NCBI GenBank assembly: GCA_018668255.1
Contig: JABISZ010000054.1
Span: 59,462 to 123,461 of the forward strand
From: Pseudomonadota bacterium
GTDB taxonomy: Bacteria > Pseudomonadota > Gammaproteobacteria > Ga0077536
Length of the DNA stretch: 64,000 bases
Direction: 5' to 3'
Shown: positions 45,439-56,975 of the stretch, piece by piece
Position numbering within the stretch: position 1 is the first letter of the stretch
Layout: each line of letters starts with the position of its first letter
Position numbers and translations under genes: made by a program
Notes under the pieces: generated by a model
Told to the model about the DNA's origin: nothing
The model's database searches: none
What the model saw: only the letters and a program-made list of their open reading frames with translations

Positions 45439-45555
45439 TTAGAGATAAGACATTATCCCCCACGCATAGACGATGATAACCACAAGCGATAGAAAAAGAG
45501 CTGTTTTAAGAGCTCGTTTCCGTTGGAAACTTAAATCGTTATGTTTTTGGCTCAC
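45439..45555 (-). CDS. 38-aa single-helix peptide between coxA and ctaG
   Basis: GTG at 45555 opens a 38-codon frame, 5 bp after the coxA stop and 6 bp before the ctaG ATG. The peptide has a basic/polar head (MSQKHNDLSFQRKRALK) and one membrane helix (residues about 18-36, LFLSLVVIIVYAWGIM). Many proteobacteria encode a similar 'cytochrome oxidase small assembly protein' in exactly this slot, which is the main support. The ribosome site is weak (TAGAG). Too short for usual gene calling. Confidence 0.65.
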   Translation of the reverse strand: MSQKHNDLSFQRKRALKTALFLSLVVIIVYAWGIMSYL

Positions 45556-45560
45556 AATCT

Positions 45561-47156
45561 CTATCGATTCCCACCAGTTATAGAACTGGGATCTGGAGCC
45601 TCAGTAAAACTGTGGAACGGTGGTGGAGAGGGCAGTGTCCATTCCAGGCCCTGAGCTCCTTCCCAAACTTCATCCGTCGCTTTCTCTCCGCCACGAACAC
45701 ATTTAACGACCACGACTACAAACAGAATTTGCGAGGCCCCGTAAACAAAACCGCCAATACTAGAAACCATATTAAAATCAGAGAACTGCACTGCGTAGTC
45801 GGGGATTCTCCGCGGCATTCCTGCTAAACCCAGGAAATGCTGGGGGAAAAACAACACATTTACAGAAATAGTAGATAACCAAAAGTGCCATTTGCCTAGT
45901 GTTTCGTTATACATGTGACCGGTCCACTTAGGGAGCCAAAAATATGCTCCTGCCATCAGAGCAAAGACAGCACCAGTAACTAAGACATAATGAAAATGAG
46001 CTACTACGAAATAGGTGTCATGATATTGGAAGTCTACTGGAGTAACGCCTAGCATGAGTCCCGAAAAGCCACCTATAGTGAATAAAACCACGAAGGCTAA
46101 GGCAAAGAGCATGGGAGTCTCAAACGTCATTGAGCCACGCCACATAGTCGCTACCCAATTAAAAATTTTGACGCCAGTTGGGACCGCTATCAGCACCGTT
46201 GTGTACATAAAGAAAAGCTCTCCTGCCAAGGGCATCCCTACCGTAAACATATGATGCGCCCAAACGATAAAAGATAAGAAAGCAATCGCACCGGTTGCAT
46301 AAACCATAGAGCTGTAACCAAAAAGCGGCTTTCTTGCAAAAGTGGGAATAATCGCAGAAACAATACCGAAGGCCGGCAAGATTAGAATATACACTTCCGG
46401 GTGGCCAAAAAACCAAAAAATATGCTGAAACATCACAGGGTCTCCGCCACCTGCCGCACTAAAAAAGGCTGTTCCAAAAAACTTATCCGTTAGCAGCATA
46501 GTCACTGCTCCGGCTAGAACTGGAATGGATGCTATCAACAAGAAAGCGGTAATGATCCAAGTCCAAACAAATAGCGGCAATTTCATTAAGGTCATGCCAG
46601 GGGCACGCATATTAAAAACAGTCGCGATTATATTGATGGCCCCGGCAATTGAGGACGCCCCCATAAAATGGATCGCAAAAATTAAATAGGGAAATGCATC
46701 GCCCGTTTGTAAAACTAAAGGAGGGTACATTGTCCAGCCCCCTGCAGGAGCTCCGCCAGGCATAAATAACGTACTCAGCAACATCAAAAAGGCAAAAGGA
46801 AGGATCCAGAAACTCCAGTTATTTAATCGAGGCAACGCCATGTCAGGTGCGCCGATCATCATCGGGATCATCCAGTTAGCAAAACCAGTCCACGCAGGCA
46901 TGACCGCCCCAAAGATCATAATCAGAGCATGCATGGTAGTCATAGAATTATAAAATTGGGGGTCAACAAACTGCAGTCCAGGCTGAAACAACTCAAGCCT
47001 AATAACCATCGCCATGGAACCGCCGATAAAAAACATCGTAAGGGAGAATAGTAAATATAGCGTTCCGATGTCTTTATGGTTTGTTGTCGTTAACCAACGC
47101 ATTAATCCGGTGGATTGTACGTCGTGGTGGTCGTCGTGCGCCGCGGCCTCACTCAT
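45561..47156 (-). CDS. coxA: Cytochrome c oxidase subunit I
   Basis: Catalytic 12-helix haem-copper subunit; 531 aa. Low-spin haem a and CuB ligands are visible in TMHALIMIFG, FWFFGHPEVYILILP (CuB His, Tyr cross-link and the D-channel Glu), WAHHMFTVG and HDTYFVVAHFHYVL. It is a type A1 oxidase by the presence of the glutamate in GHPEVY. Order coxB-coxA-ctaG-coxC is the pseudomonad aa3 arrangement. Confidence 0.98.
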   Translation of the reverse strand: MSEAAAHDDHHDVQSTGLMRWLTTTNHKDIGTLYLLFSLTMFFIGGSMAMVIRLELFQPGLQFVDPQFYNSMTTMHALIMIFGAVMPAWTGFANWMIPMMIGAPDMALPRLNNWSFWILPFAFLMLLSTLFMPGGAPAGGWTMYPPLVLQTGDAFPYLIFAIHFMGASSIAGAINIIATVFNMRAPGMTLMKLPLFVWTWIITAFLLIASIPVLAGAVTMLLTDKFFGTAFFSAAGGGDPVMFQHIFWFFGHPEVYILILPAFGIVSAIIPTFARKPLFGYSSMVYATGAIAFLSFIVWAHHMFTVGMPLAGELFFMYTTVLIAVPTGVKIFNWVATMWRGSMTFETPMLFALAFVVLFTIGGFSGLMLGVTPVDFQYHDTYFVVAHFHYVLVTGAVFALMAGAYFWLPKWTGHMYNETLGKWHFWLSTISVNVLFFPQHFLGLAGMPRRIPDYAVQFSDFNMVSSIGGFVYGASQILFVVVVVKCVRGGEKATDEVWEGAQGLEWTLPSPPPFHSFTEAPDPSSITGGNR

Positions 47157-47218
47157 GATCTAACCTCTAAATTAGTTTCTATTGTAGTGAAAAAATTTTT
47201 TTTCATTCTAGGCTGCCT

Positions 47219-48076
47219 TCACTGATCAGTTCGCGTTGTGGCCAAGAGATTGTTCGAATTCCTTTGGTCGCTTGCAAGGGCCTTTGCCTGTGTTTGTTCC
47301 TCGACCCAGGCAATGTACTCGCCCTCTGGCACAGCTCTAACCACAATCGGCATAAAACCGTGGTCTTTCCCGCAAAGCTCAGCGCATTGTCCACGATATA
47401 CTCCAGGTTCTTTTATAAACGCCCAAGATTCGTTTATAAATCCAGGAATCGCATCTCTCTTCCAACCGAGCGCAGGCACCCACCAAGCATGTATTACGTC
47501 TCCTGCTGTGGTTAAGAATCTTATTTTTTTATTTGTTGGAACGACAAGGTAGTTGTCTACGTCGCGTAAATAATGCTCTACTTCAAAAGGATCGATGTTG
47601 GAGCCGCGTCGTCGAGCAGTGTTTGATTTTTCTTCAATCGTACTAAAAAAGTCCACTTCCGTACCAATGTAATCATAGTGCCATTTCCACTGGTAACCCG
47701 TGACCTTAATGGTCATATCCGCATCGCCTACATCTTCCATCATTATCAAAGATCGCGTTGCAGGAACAGCTACTGCTATAAGTATGACAAAAGGTATAAC
47801 TGTCCACACAATTTCTACTTTTGTGCTGTGATGCCAATTTGCCGCTTTGGCCCCGCGCGACTTCCGATGCACTAGTATCGAATAGAACATGGCGCCGAAA
47901 ACGACAAGTCCTATAGCACACATAATCCAGAGCACATACATATGGAGATCATAAATCTCTTGACTAAAAGGAGTCACTCCTCTGGGTAAGTTCAACTCCC
48001 AATCAGCAAAAACTGAGAGAGGAAAAACACTCAAGGATAAAAACGCATAAGAAGCATATTTCTTTATAAAGTTCAT
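47219..48076 (-). CDS. coxB: Cytochrome c oxidase subunit II
   Basis: Electron-entry subunit with a CuA centre; 285 aa. A signal peptide (about residues 1-24) is followed by two helices and a periplasmic cupredoxin domain. The CuA motif is GQCAELCGKDHGFMPI, and the aromatic electron-entry strip is GYQWKWHYDY. No C-terminal cytochrome c domain is fused, so this is an aa3 rather than a caa3 subunit; the separate cytochrome c5 at 3 kb could be the donor. First gene of the cox operon. Confidence 0.97.
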   Translation of the reverse strand: MNFIKKYASYAFLSLSVFPLSVFADWELNLPRGVTPFSQEIYDLHMYVLWIMCAIGLVVFGAMFYSILVHRKSRGAKAANWHHSTKVEIVWTVIPFVILIAVAVPATRSLIMMEDVGDADMTIKVTGYQWKWHYDYIGTEVDFFSTIEEKSNTARRRGSNIDPFEVEHYLRDVDNYLVVPTNKKIRFLTTAGDVIHAWWVPALGWKRDAIPGFINESWAFIKEPGVYRGQCAELCGKDHGFMPIVVRAVPEGEYIAWVEEQTQAKALASDQRNSNNLLATTRTDQ

Positions 48077-48310
48077 TTAGTTCCGTCTCCGCACCAGTTG
48101 GCTCAACCAAGGCACGCAAGTTTATGTTGAGGATGCCCTATTTAATCTGTTTTTAGAGTTGCTATTCTACATCAAGTATTACGCTAGCTTCTCAATAAAT
48201 TTTACGCTGAAGATCCCAGCAGAGATCATCAGCGAGGCCTATGTTACCTTCTTTTTATTGTCGCGTTAACCACAAAATGTGGGTTTATCTCTCTTCCAAG
48301 AAAGAAGTCC
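48077..48310. other. 234-bp intergenic region between coxB and bioD
   Basis: Contains the leader of coxB and the 3' region of bioD. A short CCACA/TGTGG hairpin is at about 48271-48283 without a T-run. I found no convincing promoter pair and no ORF of its own; the open frame 48241-48483 on the other strand is mostly antisense to bioD. Confidence 0.35.
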
Positions 48311-48988
48311 CTATAAAGTTGTTATTCCTCTATAAAGATTCTCTATACAAAAGGAGGCCTTCGCATACGATTGCTCAAGAGGAACCCCCCATTTTGTCCG
48401 GAAAAGAAGAGGGGCTTCAATACTTTCACCTAAAAAACTCACCACATCGTCTGCCGCATAAAGATCTAATGCTGTTTGATTAGCAACCCACCCCGCAAAA
48501 GGAACACCCGAATTAACAATTGACTGCGCCGCTAAAATCGCATGATTAATACAACCTAACTTAATTCCTACGACCAACACTACAGGCAACTTCAAAAACA
48601 AAGCCAGATCTTCGATAAACAAACCCTGCCCGAGCGGAACCTTCCATCCGCCGACTCCTTCGACTACAACCACCTCTGCTTCAGACGCACATCTTCTATA
48701 GGCTTCTTCTATCTTGGGAAAAGATATAATCTTACCCGCCTGACTTGAGGCGATATGTGGAGAGCAGGGAGGCGCAAAAGAATAGACCACCCTATCTTTA
48801 AGAGGCATTTCTACGGAAGAAGCCTCTAACAACTTAGCAACATCCTCATTCTCGCCCTGCAGTGACCCGGTAGCGACAGGCTTCATCCCGCATGCGCTGT
48901 AGCCTGAAAAAATCGCTGCTCTGATTAAGAGGCCACTAATATAGGTTTTACCACAACCAGTATCCGTCCCTGTAACAAAAACGGTCAC
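48311..48988 (-). CDS. bioD: Dethiobiotin synthetase
   Basis: ATP-dependent ureido-ring closure of 7,8-diaminopelargonate; 225 aa. Walker A FVTGTDTGCGKTYI, the KPVATGS segment (GMKPVATGSLQ), APPCSPHIAS and the VEGVGGWKVPLG motif are all present. Its ATG overlaps the bioC stop by 4 nt. The usual bioA is not in this cluster, and the cluster reads bioB-bioF-bioC-bioD leftward. Confidence 0.96.
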   Translation of the reverse strand: MTVFVTGTDTGCGKTYISGLLIRAAIFSGYSACGMKPVATGSLQGENEDVAKLLEASSVEMPLKDRVVYSFAPPCSPHIASSQAGKIISFPKIEEAYRRCASEAEVVVVEGVGGWKVPLGQGLFIEDLALFLKLPVVLVVGIKLGCINHAILAAQSIVNSGVPFAGWVANQTALDLYAADDVVSFLGESIEAPLLFRTKWGVPLEQSYAKASFCIENLYRGITTL

Positions 48989-49869
48989 CGGCGCCGCCTT
49001 AATTTATCTAGCGAAAAAGTATGCTCTTGCTGTCCCTTCCCTCGTAAATTATCTAAAGCCCAAGCATGGCCGATTATTACTTCATAGGTAGCAGGAAGCT
49101 TATCTTTGTGCCTAAACAACTCATACTCCTTCTCTAATTTCACCAATTTGTGTTTGCCCAGTAATCCTCGGCTTCTTTGTTGGGACACATTGGATGCACC
49201 TATACCCTTTAAATCTCTCATTAAGCTTCGTAGGTCATCATACTCAACCGTTATTCGATCCGCTTCTAGCACTGGATCGCTAAAACCGCTCGATGACAAA
49301 AGGTTTCCCACATCATGTATGTCCAGAAAGCCATTAACATGCGGTGTATCTGAGATAACCGCAAAAGACTGCCGTAACTCACGCAAGGTGTCAGGCCCCA
49401 ACGTAGAAAACAAGAAAAGCCCTCCTGGATTCATCACTCGACGTATCTCTCGAAAGCAACGGTCGGGCTGCATCCCCCACTGGAGAGCCAGACTAGAAAA
49501 AGCTAAATCGAAGGACTTCTCAGCTATGGGTAAGCTCTCAATATCCCCACAGATCATTCGCTTTTTTTGAAACCAGCGATTTGAAAGTTTGGTTTGGCCC
49601 CTAGCATAATTAAGCATAGAAAGTGCTATATCTAGTTGAAAAACATTGGCTTTTTTGAACTTCTTAGCCAGCGCTTTAGAACCCGTTCCTGTTCCAGATC
49701 CAAGATCAATAATATTTCCAGGGGTTATCCGAAGGTAATCCAGCTGCTGAAGAGTTCTTAGAGCAACTTCCTTCTGAAGGAAATCATGTTGGCTATAAGT
49801 CACTGCCGCACGGTTAAAGCGTGCTTTCATAGCCAGCTTATCTATCTTATTAGTCTCTAAGGTCGTCAT
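48985..49869 (-). CDS. bioC: Malonyl-ACP O-methyltransferase
   Basis: Methylates malonyl-ACP to start pimelate synthesis on the fatty-acid machinery; 294 aa from the chosen ATG (49869), which overlaps the bioF stop as ATGA. The frame continues to 49899 but that overlaps bioF more. SAM-binding IIDLGSGTGTGSKAL, LDIALSMLNYAR, LAFSSLALQWGM and FSTLGPDTLRELR are typical of BioC. bioH, which normally lies between bioF and bioC, is absent. Confidence 0.94.
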   Translation of the reverse strand: MTTLETNKIDKLAMKARFNRAAVTYSQHDFLQKEVALRTLQQLDYLRITPGNIIDLGSGTGTGSKALAKKFKKANVFQLDIALSMLNYARGQTKLSNRWFQKKRMICGDIESLPIAEKSFDLAFSSLALQWGMQPDRCFREIRRVMNPGGLFLFSTLGPDTLRELRQSFAVISDTPHVNGFLDIHDVGNLLSSSGFSDPVLEADRITVEYDDLRSLMRDLKGIGASNVSQQRSRGLLGKHKLVKLEKEYELFRHKDKLPATYEVIIGHAWALDNLRGKGQQEHTFSLDKLRRRR

Positions 49870-51032
49870 CTTGCAAAAACAGCCTTTAGTTTCTCGCATA
49901 ACAAATAAATGTGTTGCCTGCTATGCGCCGCCGTGAGAGTGACGCGAATTCGAGCAGTCCCTTTCGGGACCGTAGGAAAACGTATCGCCTTGACATAAAA
50001 GCCATCCACCAAAAGCTGCTCAGCTACTTGAAGTGCGACCAATTCGTCACCAACTAAAATCGGCTGTATTGGGGTGTCGCTATGCATAACTGGAACATTT
50101 GAGGTCTTCGCCAGAGAACGAAAATACTCGATGTTCGTGTTTAGCTTGTTACGAAGCGCCGCTTTTTTTGCTATGACGTCGAGGGCAGCCAATGCGGCGG
50201 CACAACAAACGGGGGGCAATGCCGTATCATAAATAAAAGTTCTAGCTTTTTGCACAAGCAAGGCAATAACCTCTTTAGGGGCGACAATAGCGGCTCCTAA
50301 AGAGCCTAGCGATTTCCCAAAAGCTATCATTCCGATGGTGATTGAGCTTTCGGCACGATAATCTATAATTCCGCCCGCCCCCTTGCCTTGTCCAATGACT
50401 CCAAAGCCGTGGGCATCATCAATATAAAAAACCCCATTAACTGAACTGACTGTTTTCGAGAGAACATCAAGATCCGCGACATCTCCATCCATACTAAAGA
50501 CTGACTCCGACAGAAGGAATGGAACTCCGTCAGTATTCTCGTTCATATCGGGAATCTTTGGAATCGAGCAATGCGGATAACGCTTGTGCTTTGCGCCGCT
50601 CGCTATCACAGCATCGATGAGTGAGGCATGATTTAATTTATCGTGAAAAATCATATCTTTAGCAGACGTAAGTGCCTGAATAGCTCCTAAGTTTGCCATG
50701 TACCCAGACGAAAACAAAAGCGCAGATTCTGCTCCTACGAATGCTGCCAGCCTAACCTCTAACTCTTCATGTAGAGACGAACGACCAGACAACAAGGCGG
50801 CAGATCCTGAGCCAAAACCATAAACGGGCAATTCCCGACTAACACGATCAATAACGGAAGGATCCGAAGCCAACCCTAGATAATCATTGCTAGTGAAGTT
50901 GACAACTTTTTGATGATTTATTGTTGTTTCCGCCGCTTGCATAGATTGACGACAATCCAGCTCTCTTAGCAAAAGACGAGCACGGGCGTCCTCTATTTTA
51001 GCTTGTACTCGATTAAGAAACCTATCTCTCAC
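49866..51032 (-). CDS. bioF: 8-amino-7-oxononanoate synthase
   Basis: PLP-dependent condensation of pimeloyl-ACP and alanine; 388 aa. NFTSNDYLGLASDP, GSGSAALLSGRSSLHEELE, IFHDKLNHASLIDA, FYIDDAHGFGVIGQGKGAG and the PLP lysine in MIAFGKSLGSLGAAIV are clear. It is 13 bp after bioB and overlaps bioC by 4 nt. Confidence 0.96.
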   Translation of the reverse strand: MRDRFLNRVQAKIEDARARLLLRELDCRQSMQAAETTINHQKVVNFTSNDYLGLASDPSVIDRVSRELPVYGFGSGSAALLSGRSSLHEELEVRLAAFVGAESALLFSSGYMANLGAIQALTSAKDMIFHDKLNHASLIDAVIASGAKHKRYPHCSIPKIPDMNENTDGVPFLLSESVFSMDGDVADLDVLSKTVSSVNGVFYIDDAHGFGVIGQGKGAGGIIDYRAESSITIGMIAFGKSLGSLGAAIVAPKEVIALLVQKARTFIYDTALPPVCCAAALAALDVIAKKAALRNKLNTNIEYFRSLAKTSNVPVMHSDTPIQPILVGDELVALQVAEQLLVDGFYVKAIRFPTVPKGTARIRVTLTAAHSRQHIYLLCEKLKAVFAR

Positions 51033-51045
51033 GTGGATTTTAGAA

Positions 51046-52038
51046 TCAACTATGCTTGCTTGCTGATGCCTTGAGTCCTAATGTTTCAAATAACTTATTA
51101 TCTGCCTCTACCAAGGGGTTGTCTGTCGTTAACAACTCATCACCATAAAAAATGGAATTTGCACCGACAAGAAACGACAATGCTTGAGTCTCATCAGTCA
51201 TATTCGTTCTGCCAGCAGATAATCTTACGAAAGAAGACGGCATTAATATCCTGGCAACAGCTATTGTTTTAACAAAATCCAAGGGATGTACCTCAGCGGC
51301 ATTTGCAAGCGGTGTACCATCAACTTTCACAAGAAGGTTTATTGGTACTGATTCTGGAGGCACAGGAAGGTTCGCGAGTTGCCGCAGAAGTTCTGCACGG
51401 TCTTCAACGCTTTCACCTAAGCCAACAATTCCACCACAACAAACGTTAATGTTTGCGTCTCTAACATTCTCTAACGTATCAAGCCTATCTTGGTACGTCC
51501 TTGTAGTAATGACCTTCCCATAAAATTCAGGAGAGGTATCCAGATTATGGTTGTAATAGTCCAGCCCAGCGTTAGCTAGCCTTTTTGCTTGCTTTTCGTT
51601 AAGCATTCCTAATGTCACACAAGTCTCGAGACCTAAGCCTCTAATGCCTTCAATCAAAGGGATGACCGCATCTAAATCTTTATCTTTAGGACTGCGCCAA
51701 GCCGCGCCCATACAAAATCGTGTCGCCCCTGCGGCCTTTGCCGCTGCCGCAGACGCTAAAACAGTGTCAACATCGAGCACGGGGGTCACGTCGACGTCAG
51801 TGTCAAATCTTGCGCTTTGAGGGCAGTAAGCGCAATCTTCAGGACACTTCCCGCTTTTTATATTCATTAATGTGCTTAACTGAATTTCGTTCGGATCAAA
51901 GAACTCTCGGTGTGTCGTTTGAGCCTTAAAAACCAAGTCGTTGAATGGTAGAGCGAAAAGTTCTTGTACCTCAGTCCGAGACCACTCTCTTTTTAAAGGG
52001 GAGGATTTTTGCTTAACCGTATTCAGAACTGCGGACAT
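51046..52038 (-). CDS. bioB: Biotin synthase
   Basis: Radical-SAM enzyme inserting sulfur into dethiobiotin; 330 aa. The radical-SAM cluster CPEDCAYC (C-x3-C-x2-C) and the second-cluster residues in [17 protein letters not shown] and LSAGRTNM are intact. First gene of the bio operon; AGGAG sits 10 nt before the ATG. I looked for a BirA operator in the 155 bp upstream and found none that fits. Confidence 0.98.
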   Translation of the reverse strand: MSAVLNTVKQKSSPLKREWSRTEVQELFALPFNDLVFKAQTTHREFFDPNEIQLSTLMNIKSGKCPEDCAYCPQSARFDTDVDVTPVLDVDTVLASAAAAKAAGATRFCMGAAWRSPKDKDLDAVIPLIEGIRGLGLETCVTLGMLNEKQAKRLANAGLDYYNHNLDTSPEFYGKVITTRTYQDRLDTLENVRDANINVCCGGIVGLGESVEDRAELLRQLANLPVPPESVPINLLVKVDGTPLANAAEVHPLDFVKTIAVARILMPSSFVRLSAGRTNMTDETQALSFLVGANSIFYGDELLTTDNPLVEADNKLFETLGLKASASKHS

Positions 52039-52108
52039 TTGAATAGAACTCCTTCACTATAGCAAGCCAACATATTAATGACTGCTTATTCTTGTAAAGA
52101 AATCAGAT

Positions 52109-52188
52109 TACCAAAAAGTGTACCGGTGAGCCATCACTATTTTTAATTCAGCCCGCCTTGCTAGAAAAGTAAGCAGTCACTTTTGGTA
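52109..52188. repeat. Inverted repeat in the gyrB-bioB gap
   Basis: ACCAAAAAGTG (52109-52119) is complementary (one bulge) to CACTTTTGGT (52179-52188), about 59 nt apart. A second pair, TGACTGCTTA (52079-52088) and TAAGCAGTCA (52170-52179), is a perfect 10-bp inverted repeat with an 81-bp spacing. The two pairs partly compete, so alternative structures in the RNA after gyrB or before bioB are possible. Confidence 0.4.
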
Positions 52189-52193
52189 GGACC

Positions 52194-54602
<2,409 letters not shown>

Positions 54603-55679
54603 TTAGTGTGAACATTCTTTATGAAGTTGTTCCACGTGAAACGCTTTTTCTATGTTATGAGAAAAGCCCAAGAGCTCTCCTTCTCGTATCGCCGTAAAAA
54701 CAGTTTGCCCTTTTTGTTTTCCAAAACCTTCCATAGCTAACTCTATTAATCTGTCATCAAGCTCTGCCGCTAGGTCATCTACCAATATTACCGGATTTTT
54801 TGCTGTTTTACTTGTAATAAAATCTGCCAATGACAACAAAACTCCACACACCAAGAATTTAGCCTGGCCTCGCGACAACTCCGACGCTATCGCTCCGTGT
54901 GGGGCGTGAAATGAAACATCTGCACGGTGAACGCCGACTGAGGTATACCCTAAATTTTGGTCTCTTTCTCTCGAAGCACCCAGATGCGCTCGATATCCAA
55001 TTTCTTTTGACCACCCTGGAAAATATTTTAACATTAAAGGGCCAAATACCTGTTTTAGAGCGTCTCCAGCTAAAGACTTGTTTATTTCAGAAACTATCTC
55101 TTGGCGGCTGCGGTCAATACTACTTCCCAGTTCCACTAATAACTCATCCCATTCTCCGTGGAGTTTCCCAAAACGACCGTTTCTTAATGATTCATTCCTC
55201 TGGCGTAACGTCCTGCTATAGGCCTTCCACAAAGTCACATATTCTGGTTCCACGTGGAACATTGTTCTGTCAATTAACGCTCTTCGATTGCTAGGGCCTT
55301 CCGTTAATAAATTTGCTGCTCTTGAATTAACGATTACGGTAGGTATTTTTTGTGCTAAAAAAGATGCTTTTTTACACACCTGCTGATCAATTGAAATCTC
55401 CGTAGCTTTTTTTGTTTTACGCACAATAACTGTCGACTCATCTAAAGCTTCATCTTCAATAATCGCTTTAATCGATACGCCCAGAGCACCTTTTCTCACG
55501 ATGTCTTGCGTTTTGTTGGAAATGAATGATTTTCCTAGCGCCGCTAGGCTAAGTGCTTCCAGAAGAGTCGTTTTCCCTGCCCCGTTTCCTCCCCAAATTA
55601 ACGTCGTCTTAGGCCCTAACGTCAGTTCTGTTTGCTGAAAGCAACGCAAATTATTGACTGTTATTTGCTTAAATCGCAT
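54603..55679 (-). CDS. recF: DNA replication and repair protein RecF
   Basis: SMC-like ATPase that helps load RecA on gapped DNA; 358 aa. Walker A IWGGNGAGKTTLLEALSL, the signature ELSRGQAKFLVCGVLLSL and Walker B PVILVDDLAAELD are present. 13 bp each side to dnaN and gyrB; part of the conserved origin block. Confidence 0.96.
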   Translation of the reverse strand: MRFKQITVNNLRCFQQTELTLGPKTTLIWGGNGAGKTTLLEALSLAALGKSFISNKTQDIVRKGALGVSIKAIIEDEALDESTVIVRKTKKATEISIDQQVCKKASFLAQKIPTVIVNSRAANLLTEGPSNRRALIDRTMFHVEPEYVTLWKAYSRTLRQRNESLRNGRFGKLHGEWDELLVELGSSIDRSRQEIVSEINKSLAGDALKQVFGPLMLKYFPGWSKEIGYRAHLGASRERDQNLGYTSVGVHRADVSFHAPHGAIASELSRGQAKFLVCGVLLSLADFITSKTAKNPVILVDDLAAELDDRLIELAMEGFGKQKGQTVFTAIREGELLGFSHNIEKAFHVEQLHKECSH

Positions 55680-55692
55680 ATTGTTGCTTCAG

Positions 55693-56796
55693 CTAAAGTC
55701 GCATCGGCATTACCACGTATTGTGTTTTAAGGTTTTCAGGATCACGAATTAGACAACTATGGTTCGCGTCAATAATATCTAATCTCACTATATCGGATCG
55801 TATTATACCCAGGACGTCGAGCAGATAGGCTACATTAAAACCAACCTCCAACTCCCCTCCATCGTATTCTATTGAAAGCTCCTCTTCTGCTTCTTCCTTT
55901 TCTGGATTATGCGCAATAGCTACAATGGAGCTTTTAGTCAAATTCAGTCTAATTCCTCGAAATTTCTCATTTGACAGGATAGAAGTCCTTGTCAGCACTC
56001 CTTTTAGGTTATTCCTATCAGCAAGTATAAAATCACCTGCATCTGGAGGAATTACACGTTTATAATCGGGGAAATTGCCTTCTAATAGCTTGGTTTTCAT
56101 TCGTTGGGAACCAATGTTAACGCTTAAATGACTCTTATTAATGCGAACCTCTAGTTCGTCTTCTTCAGTGTTTTGCAGAAGACGAAGTAACTCCAAAATT
56201 CCTTTTCTAGGAATAATTACAGACAGATCCTTTGTGATTTCTATTTCAGCTTCCTTCTCACTCATCGCCAGCCGATGTCCATCAGTAGCTACAGCTCTTA
56301 TTTGTTTTGCACTAAACTCAAGCAATAATCCGTTTAAGTAATAGCGAACATCCTGAGACGCCATAGAAAAAGTAGTTTCTTCAAATAACTGGATCAGTAC
56401 CTTCTTTTGCATATTAAATTTTAAAGTAGGGCTGATTTCACTAGTTACCGGGTATTCTTTTGCTGGTAGTTTCATGAGAGTGAACTTACTGCGACCAGAA
56501 GTTAGTTTTGCTTGAGTTTTAAAGTCCTCAATAAGAATGATAGCTTCGTTGGGAAGTGCTTTACAGATCTCTAGTAATTTCCTAGCCGGTAAAACCATAG
56601 TTCCAGTTTCTAATGGGGAACAAGCTAATTCACTGACTAGTTCTACTTCTAGATCAGTGGCTGTTATCTGCAATTTCCCTGCTTCGGCTACAAAAAAAAG
56701 GTTAGCTAAAATAGACTGGCTTTGCTTCCTTTCAACAAATGAATTACTGGATTGAAGTATTGGTAATAATATATCTTTAGAGATCTGTATTTTCAT
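55693..56796 (-). CDS. dnaN: DNA polymerase III beta sliding clamp
   Basis: Ring-shaped processivity clamp; 367 aa, same length as E. coli DnaN (366). The three clamp domains follow in order, with FFVAEAGKLQITATDLEVE, VRYYLNGLLLEF, VATDGHRLAMSE and the C-terminal YVVMPMRL that lines the peptide-binding pocket. Located 14 bp before recF and 176 bp after dnaA. Confidence 0.97.
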   Translation of the reverse strand: MKIQISKDILLPILQSSNSFVERKQSQSILANLFFVAEAGKLQITATDLEVELVSELACSPLETGTMVLPARKLLEICKALPNEAIILIEDFKTQAKLTSGRSKFTLMKLPAKEYPVTSEISPTLKFNMQKKVLIQLFEETTFSMASQDVRYYLNGLLLEFSAKQIRAVATDGHRLAMSEKEAEIEITKDLSVIIPRKGILELLRLLQNTEEDELEVRINKSHLSVNIGSQRMKTKLLEGNFPDYKRVIPPDAGDFILADRNNLKGVLTRTSILSNEKFRGIRLNLTKSSIVAIAHNPEKEEAEEELSIEYDGGELEVGFNVAYLLDVLGIIRSDIVRLDIIDANHSCLIRDPENLKTQYVVMPMRL

Positions 56797-56975
56797 ATTA
56801 TTATTGTTATTAAGGGCTCGTTTAGCGGGGATAAGTTTTTAATGTCTTAAGATCAACAGCTTAGCTTTGAACTTAGGGTGTTAATAATCCTCGCGGCCTG
56901 TGTATAACCTGAGGATAAAAAAACTATATTTAAATCCTTTTCCTTATGTTCCCTTTTTATAACAAGTTATCCTCA
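56797..56975. other. Candidate oriC part: dnaA-dnaN gap with DnaA boxes and AT-rich segment
   Basis: A perfect box TTATACACA (minus strand) lies at 56899-56907. One-mismatch boxes TTATCCTCA lie at 56910-56918 (minus) and 56967-56975 (plus, over the dnaA stop); a weaker CGGGGATAA is at 56826-56834. Between them is an A/T-rich stretch (56915-56965) that could be the unwinding element. In pseudomonads origins can lie in this gap. Whether this or the rpmH-dnaA gap is the functional origin cannot be told here. Confidence 0.6.

Noticed and set aside
48241..48483. 80-codon open frame on the plus strand starting in the coxB-bioD gap
   Set aside because: More than two thirds of it is antisense to bioD; no ribosome site; the peptide has no recognisable features.
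49106..49570. 154-codon open frame on the plus strand
   Set aside because: It lies wholly antisense to bioC, which has clear family motifs; no ribosome site or homology is visible.
52039..52193. Possible BirA operator before bioB (TTGTAAAG at 52093)
   Set aside because: The left half resembles TTGTAAACC, but no GGTTTACAA-like partner occurs 15-16 bp away.
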